DNA of 64,000 bases from Cylicocyclus nassatus (taxonomy: Eukaryota > Nematoda > Chromadorea > Rhabditida > Strongylidae): assembly GCA_958299035.1 (NCBI GenBank), contig CATQJL010000112.1, positions 17,460,880 through 17,524,879 on the forward strand, written 5' to 3'. Position 1 is the first letter of the stretch. Every line of letters starts with the position of its first letter. Shown in pieces: positions 56,786 to 64,000 of this stretch. The translations under genes and the position numbers were made by a program. The notes beneath the pieces were generated by a model. The model was not told the origin of the DNA. It did no database searches and worked only from the letters and a program-made list of their open reading frames with translations.

Positions 56786-59700
56786 ATGGTCGAAGGAGGG
56801 GTGGCCATTGTTAAATATCTACTATTTCTCTCAAATTTGATCTTATGGGTAAGTAATTTTGTTATTTTCACTGGACTTTCATATTAATGGTTAGGAAAAG
56901 AGTAGGTAGGATAAGCTACAAGCAAATTTTTCTGGCAACTGCTCCGAGGAACAATTGCGGAGTTAACCCCTTTAGCGCATACCAGTCTGATATTTCGTTT
57001 CGAAAAAAAAATTTTTAAAGCCTCTAAATTAGCCACATTTGTGGTAAAACTATTGAAACTCATCTTCGCTTTTGATTTTTCAACTTTTTCTTGATATACT
57101 GCATTTATGTATTTTTCTTGGGATCTTTGGTGAATCTCTCTGAAATACATTTTTTTTAAATTTCATTCTACGTTTTCTAAATCACTTTCGTCTTTATCGC
57201 TCCTATAAAGCTTCTTGATAGCTAGTCCCACTTCAAAATGTTCCATTTTTTTTTAAAAGAAAAACAAATACACTTAACCTGACTCAAAGTGATGGAATCG
57301 GCATTTTACGAAAGCTTACATTACAATACATTACGAAAGATTACATTACAATTTTAGTACTTTAGGATATTATTTTTAGATTTTTCCCAGAAGGAATTAG
57401 GCCTAAGCTTCTCCTTCATCGAGTGATATTCTCATAGCCTTTGTGACATTTCTCTCAGCAAAGTCAACAATTGCGTGAAGAATTCCCAAAAAAGATACTA
57501 TTCCCCAGAAAGTACTTTATAGCGTCCACAATAGTACAAAGTATCGTGAAATCGAAAATAAAAACAATTTTTACAAAAGGGTTCAGCATTTGCATTGAAT
57601 GATCGTACTGTAGTGACGACTCAGCTAGACTGTGAGGACTAGTAAATTTATGCAATTTTGGCAAAATTTCCAAACTACTAGAGGGCATAAGTGCTGTATG
57701 ATTGAGTTTTTTTTAGGAATTCTCAGAATTTGAAAAAAAAACACATCTTAAAAAAAGAAAGCTTTATACCAGATGAACTATAGGAATTCGATACTTTGTC
57801 AGGGCGAGGACCCGTAGTTTTGAAAATTTTGAGAAACCTTTTTACTGATAGAGGATAATACTGCTGTAAAATATACTATACGTTATTTTGTAAAGTTACA
57901 GAAATCGCTATTTTTTATTTTTTCTATTAGGTTGTCCCGAAAGTTCGTTCGCACCATTTTCAAAAAATCATAACTTCTTTGCATCATAACAATTTTGCGC
58001 AGTTTAAATTTTATTAGAAAGCGCAAAGCATGTAGTTTCCAAAAGCCCCCTGGTGACTTTTTGACATGCTCAGGTTGCAGAGATAAAATGAAAGAACGAG
58101 AACATCCGAAATTCGGAATTTTTGAGCAAAAATTCTAGAAATTCAGAAACTGTGCGATAAAATCCAAAACAACCATCATCCTAAAGTTTTCTCATATTTG
58201 ATTACTAAGAGTTAAGTTTGGGCTGATTGAGCTCTTCTTTCAAAAGTTATGATTTTTTGAAATAAAATGCTGAAAAATCAATTTTCTAAGAATTCCTAAG
58301 AAATTGATTTTTCGGCATTTTATTTCAAAAAATCATAACTTTTGAAAGAAGAGCTCGATCAACCCAAACTGAAATCAGTTAGTAATCAAATATAAGAAAA
58401 ATTAGGATAATGGCTTTTTTGGATTTTATCGCGCAGTTTGTAGATTTTTAGAATTTTTGCTCAAAAATTCCGAATTTCGGATGTTTTCGTTCTTTCATTT
58501 TTATCTCTGCAATCTGAGCACACTGGAAAGTCACCAGCGGACTGTTGGAAACTACATGCCTTACGCTTTCTAATAAAATTTAAATTGCTTAAAAAGGTTA
58601 TGACGCAAAGAAGTTATGATTTTTTGAATATGGTGCGAACGAACTTTCGGGACAACCTAATATTTCTTCAAAACCGCTAATAAAAAAATTCCTGCTATAG
58701 TCTTAGGAGCGACTGCAGCTTTCTTTTTGTTGAAATTCCCCCCAAAATGTCTCTCAAATTCTCCTAATCAAATTTTTGCAAACATTCAAATTGTGCCCAA
58801 AATGAAGCACAAATTAGTATGCTATGCGCTCTGCAAATGGGCTTGTAGGGCTCTCGCACGAAATGCAAGCTGTTTTCGTCCGAAAACGGCTCATTGGCTG
58901 GCAACAGCGCATGAATCAAGTCAATCAGAGACCACCGACACTCGGCTAAGTATGTGAGAACTCGTCCTGACTTTGACCATCGTCGTCAAGAATAAACGTC
59001 CATTGTCTGCTTCTGTTGAAACAAACACCCTGGAGAATATATAGGATGTCATAAAGGGAGACATAATCCATCAAAGGGCAGCTCTCTTTTCAGCGTATAT
59101 TTTTTTTGAAAAAAATAGTGAAAAAACCGACATCTTCTGCATCTCTCTGCCCGATTACGATATCATGTTCCAGAAGAAATTCTAGAATCCATAGTCCCAA
59201 AGGATTAATGAAAGTCCATTTTAGACCCTTTTTTTCCAAAAAAACGCTCTATAAAATCTTTCTACTAGATTCAGCGCAAAAGCAGATTATGCCCGCTATC
59301 CCATGATGTAAACACAGACAATCTCATCTTCCCCCATGGACTATAAAAATGTCCTAGCTGGAAAATTCAGCTTTTATGGCACCCAAACTGACTGAGAAGT
59401 TCTTTGAATTTGCCACATTTTTCATCTATGAATGAATAAATGATCTACGGGACCTTTTGCGCACATATACTGAACGCTATCGTAACTCTACCGTAATATT
59501 GTGTTTTTCGCGCTACTAATTTGGATCCCAGATTTAAAGTGCAAAAAACCTCGAGCAGCATCTCGACAGCAAACATGTAAAGCATGTGCAAGCTATGGCA
59601 GCATACTGTAACGGTGCAAAGGGGCTGCCACATGTAAAAACTCTTTATGTGGGAAAAACGGCCCTTATACATGATAGTATGCTATGCCACTCTGCAAGGG

Positions 59701-62700
59701 TTGCCATAATTTGCGCGCATGACAAATTTTTCCTTCGTATTTCGATTCACTCGAGGATTAACGGTCGCACAGTGGCTGCATGCTATTGCGGGGTCCCGCA
59801 TGGAATACCGTGGCGCATTACGGTAGTGCAAAATGCCCAAACTTCGTTAGAGTAGATTTCTTCATAAAAGCTTTTCCTGGTGTTATCTCAAAACAAGATC
59901 TTGCTGAGACTTCGTCTAAACTGTCCTTCTACATTTTACGAACTGAAAATGGGATTTTTGGCCGCATTTTATGAATTATTTTATCAGAAATAGTTGTAAG
60001 ATAGTGTGATATCTTAGGTCATAAATTCTTGAAAAATGTACTCACACGTCATGCTGAGAAAATTCCACTAAAAGTACACTTGTTGTACTATTTACATACA
60101 CCCAAGAGGACGATTACGTTTCCCCCACACTTCGCCTTCCTAACTCATTTAAGTGCAAATGCGGATCGGCTTCCCCTCAGAGGACCTCTTTTCTGCCATA
60201 ACTGACTAAAGTTACGTCATTGGCGTGACGTCCGTTCCCGATGGGTACAGTGACGTGAAGTTCCCGACTAAAAGTGGCGATAAACAAGGGAGATTTGGAG
60301 ATTTGTTTTGTCATTTTGCTGGCACTTTGCACAGCGAAATGATGGATGACGTAAATGTATTGCCTTGACATGCAAAATTCCCTAGCTTTTCCAGACTGGA
60401 GGGCTTGGTCTCATCATTCTCGGATCGGTATTACAATTGAAATTCGCTGGCGTTTTGGATATATTAGGTGATGAACGGTGAGTACTCCGATTTTTCATTT
60501 ATAAATTCCCAACAGAAAATGTTAACTTTCGAAATGTACCATGAATATGCGGTAGCGAGAGTTTGATTTATATGCATTCTAACATGGTTTGACGCTACGC
60601 AACCGCGACGCTGGCGCAGCGCTAATCAACGAAGCAGAATATCCACTAGGAGTCTAGCCTCGGTGCAATTTCATCTCATTCCCAGAATTTTAAAGTCAAA
60701 CTCCGCTGAGACTTGTTCACGAGGGTTATCTGGCATGCTAACTGCTAGAATGATACGGTTTTTCCACTGATTGTGGTTCTTCTGTTGTGAGGTTACGGTA
60801 TGCGTACAAGAATCAAGATATTAGATTGGAGCGAACTTTATGCAATAAAGAGCAATACATCCAGTCCTTGCAGTGTTTGCTCATTTTGCGGTTATGATCG
60901 GTATTGTAGAGTCCGTATTTGCCAGAAAAAGAGTGGGACTGCCATGCCAGGGGAGGGTTTCCCCTTGAAAATTGGTCCCAAAAGTTCCGAAAGAAGTTTA
61001 TGGGTCACAGAAGAACTGACATGTTTTGAGTAGTAGATAATTGGAGTATTCCTTTTGATTCTCTTGAAATTCAAGTTATCTCTGTGATTTCGGGGACATG
61101 GCCGCTACTGTCCCCCCCCCCCTCATCTATTTATATAATTCCGGGGATGTAGACAGCAAAATGTTTCAGCATGCAAAATTTTCGGAAGGTCTAACGCCAC
61201 TCCCCTTCATTCAAAAAAGATTCTGTCCCCTCCCCCCTTACCAAAAAAGATTCTCATATCCACTAAAATATAAGAGTAATTCTACACGGGCTGTCAAACA
61301 ATTCCCCAAGCAATAATTCAGTGATTTTCAAGACTTCATTCATTAACGCACGCCTGCGTAACCTCAAAAAATGCATTACCATGCGAAAAGTATCACTTCC
61401 TTTATTTTCCAACTCTCATGCGCATAATTACAGGTAATTCTGAGATTATGAGGAGGACAATGGTGGATCGATCTTCCATCTGGGGGGAGGGGAGGGGGTA
61501 GAGGGGGGCAGGACAAAGAGATTGAATAAAGCTGGTGGCGTTGATCCACTCCGAAATTTTTTTTGTTGGAATACTTCCCTCGTTGCGGGCTACCGTTCAA
61601 AAAGAGGGGCGTGGCGGCAGCCATTCCCGAAAAAGTTTTTCACAATTTGCTCTTCGAAAAATTTTGAATTGGAAATACTGGAAAGTGCTAGTGCCTTTTT
61701 TGAACACTAACTATTCCACCACAGCTCATGCATTCTAATCGCATGCAAGTGATGTGATGCCCAGACTATTTTACCACTAAACTATCTGCAGCGGTTAATT
61801 TATGCGTTTTATAAGAAAGCACAGAAGGCTTATGGAAATTTTGAAAGGAAAAAAAGGCATCAGAGAAAGCGGACAAGCAGGATCAAGGGTGAATAGGGAG
61901 TAAAGAAACTAGAAAGAACAGTGATCTTTTTTGTAAAAGACGATCAAAAAGAGGAGACGAATAATCAAAAGAGTATAAGAAGTCTATGGAAAACCAGCAG
62001 AAAGAGAGTATGTAGCAAGCTCAGACAACCGGCCGGAACTTCCCAGCGCTTTTGCAGCATTTCCGCTGGGTCACATGCGGAAACCCTGCGCAGGCGCTGC
62101 GGAACCGCTGCAAATCCTGCTTGTCCTGTGGAAGTTCCGGTGAATTGTCTGAGAAGGAAGCAAAGAGAGTCCAATCAAGAACTTTCTATGAAAAAGTCTA
62201 TTTCTCAAAACTTCCTAATTTACCATATTCAGGTTAGCAACGCCAGTGATGTTACTTGCATTTGGCTCTCTATGTACACTACTAGGTTTTCTTGGATGCT
62301 GTGGTGCAATTCGAGAAAACTACTGTCTTACCGTATCCTTCGCTGTATTGCTTGCACTTGTCATTGTGAGTTTTATATAATAGTTTTTCGAATTACGTCA
62401 TTTAAATTTGTGTGATCTATGGCAAATGGGCTTTTTGCACGCATACCGTATGCTACCGTAGTGCAGCAATAAGAAACACGAAGGCAAACACCACTAAGCA
62501 GCAGAACTCATTTCTCTACCCTTGTTCAATTTACAGAGAATTTTACTCACGAAACCAAAAATCGGTTACCGAATGTTTTATTAGTCATGGTAGCATACTG
62601 TAACGGTGCAGAATTTCACTCTCTTTATAACCTACTAAAATCATCGTAAAAAAATTGTACCTGTTAAGTTTAGATGCTTGAAACGGCTGCAGTCATAACA

Positions 62701-62751
62701 GCTTATGCTCTACACGAAGATCTCCGAAGCGGACTATCCACACAGTTGCAG
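56786..62751 (+). CDS. Tetraspanin, copy C; first four coding exons
   Basis: Exons 56786-56848, 60395-60477, 62233-62365 and 62674-62751 have exactly the lengths and phases of copy A. The encoded protein is identical to A over all four exons; the base changes found are synonymous. Transmembrane segments 1-3 and the LGFLGCCGAIRENY signature are present. The large extracellular loop with its CCG motif and the fourth segment must lie beyond 64000. Intron 1 carries a 734-bp mariner hairpin not found in A. The AG one base before the ATG (56783-56784) could serve as a trans-splice acceptor. Membrane protein, probably in vesicles or at the cell surface. Confidence 0.9.
57927..58660. mobile_element. 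Mariner-type full-length hairpin TTAGGTTGTCCC, 734 bp
   Basis: Ends TTAGGTTGTCCCGAAAGTTC and its exact inverse, with TA on both sides. The element is a near-perfect palindrome throughout, with the centre at about 58290. Copy A has the empty site in the same intron (around 12265). Confidence 0.92.
58797..59030. other. Highly conserved island in tetraspanin intron 1 (copy C)
   Basis: Counterpart of 12396-12640, with only a few changes. Conservation continues at a lower level to about 59340. Confidence 0.3.
60212..60355. promoter_or_regulatory. Cluster of TGACGT (CRE/bZIP-like) sites before tetraspanin exon 2, copy C
   Basis: TTACGTCA at 60212-60219 and the three further TGACGT cores of copy A are all retained here, 40 to 180 bases before exon 2. 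Confidence 0.4.
62020..62153. mobile_element. CTCAGACAA MITE, 134 bp, copy C
   Basis: Same insertion as 15534-15669 in intron 2. Confidence 0.7.
62430..62615. mobile_element. MITE in tetraspanin intron 3, copy C
   Basis: Counterpart of 15950-16147, with CTTTTTGCACGCATACCGTA on the left and GCATACTGTAACGGTGCA on the right; the centre has diverged. Confidence 0.55.
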
Positions 62752-62808
62752 GTTTGTGCACATAACATCATCACTACAAAAAGATAATTCCCTATCCAAT
62801 CACATCAA

Positions 62809-63273
62809 CTCAGACAACTGACCGGAACTTCCGCAGAACGTTTGGGGAAGTTCCGCCGAGTCACCTGTGGGAGCTCCGTAAACGTGCTGCGGAAGTTCCC
62901 AAATGAGCTGCTGCGGAAGCTATGATGAATGCGAACCACAACAGCAGAAGAGAACACCTAAGCGAGATTTGAAAATCACTCTATTGACTGTGAGACCCAA
63001 CTAATATCCTCTGCACTACTGCTGACTTTCGATAATGCACTCTAGCTGTTGGCGGACAACATCACGAAACAACACATTCAAAACCCTGCGGAAGTACCGG
63101 CATGTCAAAGTGCTGCGGAACCGCTGGCAATTTCCGGAAGTTCCGCAGCGCTTTGTAGAAGGTCCTGCGGAAGTTCTCATTTACAACGTTTCTACTTTTG
63201 CAATAGAAAACAAAACCTGCGGAACCGCTGCAAATTTTGCTTGTTCTGCGGAAGTTCCGATGAATTGTCTGGG
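62809..63273. mobile_element. Long CTCAGACAA element, only in copy C
   Basis: Ends CTCAGACAAC and TTGTCTGGG with GGAACTTCCGCAG inside both arms. The body repeats TGCGGAAGTTCC-type motifs many times. Copy A has no insertion at the matching place (about 19070). Confidence 0.7.
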
Positions 63274-64000
63274 AAGTAAATCGATGAGCCAAAATTATTC
63301 TGTAGGTTACCGTTTCACTTATGGGTGAGATAAAAATGAGCAGTAACTGCCTTATCAAATTCTTCACTTGAATCACTGCTGATTCCAAGACAATTCGTCT
63401 TCGATCTAAAAAACTTTCACTTCTTGTTGACACATCGCTATTCGTTATTATCAATCTCGCTATAAAAACTGTTGCCTTTGCAAAAAATGACAAATCATAG
63501 AGGTGAAAGTGAAGGCAAAATCGACCAATTTCTAAAGTTAGTTCACACGATATAAAAATCCTGGGGGGTTAGTTATATAGGTGTTCCGATTCTCATAGAT
63601 GAGAAAAGTCTATGCTATTCGAATCCCTAGAGCCATGATTTTGAAGAAAATTTCGAAAATAGTATTTTTGCTGTTTTATCTGATACATAACACCTAAACT
63701 ACCGACAATCCAGAGTTCCTTCGCAAAGCTTGGGATATTTGAGACTCACTCGGAAAATGAAATTTCCATTATCTTCTTTTGTGATGGTCCTAGAACCCGC
63801 GTAATACATAGCCGCCAATGCCATTGTAAAAATATGATTTCCCCTTAGTAAAACAAAATCGAGCATATGTTAAGAAAGCAGAATTTTTGCGACCTTCAAA
63901 TAGTCATATGACAAAACTTCCGGAACGACCTATTTTTTGTTTAAAGGAATCTCAATCCTCAAGGCAAAAGGATGTAGACTTTTCTAGTCAGTTTTATAAA

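Larger units (their letters stand above)
46745..64000 (+). repeat. Segmental duplication, copy C
   Basis: Collinear with copy A from its start to the window end, through the tetraspanin gene. Unlisted stretches (47703-48197, 48273-48690, 49149-49751, 50427-51108, 51352-52880, 54603-54924, 55104-56785, 63274-64000) are duplicated non-coding DNA with no supported gene. Confidence 0.9.

Overview
The window looks like nuclear DNA of a nematode, most likely a clade V (strongylid or hookworm-like) parasite; the species is inferred, not proven. The evidence is AT-rich sequence, very short introns with GTRAGT donors and TTTCAG-type acceptors, a nematode transthyretin-like (TTL) gene family, a tetraspanin split by short and medium introns, and a dense load of long-hairpin DNA transposons. 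One 500-N scaffold gap (21254-21753) is followed directly by a leftover cDNA-amplification primer.

The window is a tandem segmental duplication. Copy A runs from 1 to the gap, copy B is 27686 to about 35750, and copy C runs from 46745 to the window end. The DNA before B (23733-27685) and before C (43610-46744) is also homologous. Each unit carries, in order: a fragment of a small secreted-protein gene, a mariner-type hairpin, a three-exon TTL gene (A 3088-3731, B 30743-31386, C 49780-50426), a foldback element, a small secreted-protein gene broken in every copy, and a tetraspanin gene. Only the first four tetraspanin coding exons are visible (A 11122-16278, C 56786-62751). B lost its tetraspanin; about 600 bases of diverged intron-like sequence remain at 36720-37320.

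The TTL genes encode small secreted proteins. Each has a 45-nt in-frame intron that hides the true gene structure and a conserved last exon that a plain open-reading-frame search misses. The two tetraspanin copies differ only at synonymous positions in the visible exons. They share a cluster of TGACGT (CRE/bZIP-like) sites just upstream of exon 2.

Between B and C lies a young Ty3/gypsy-type LTR retrotransposon (37415-42401, minus strand) with nearly identical LTRs and a 5-bp target duplication, but with a broken pol gene. About twenty non-autonomous DNA transposons were delimited. Many boundaries and target-site duplications come from comparing filled and empty sites between the duplicated copies. 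The insertion pattern conflicts with the similarity of the TTL genes, so the copies appear to be mosaics made by gene conversion or unequal exchange. I found no tRNA, rRNA or CRISPR array.
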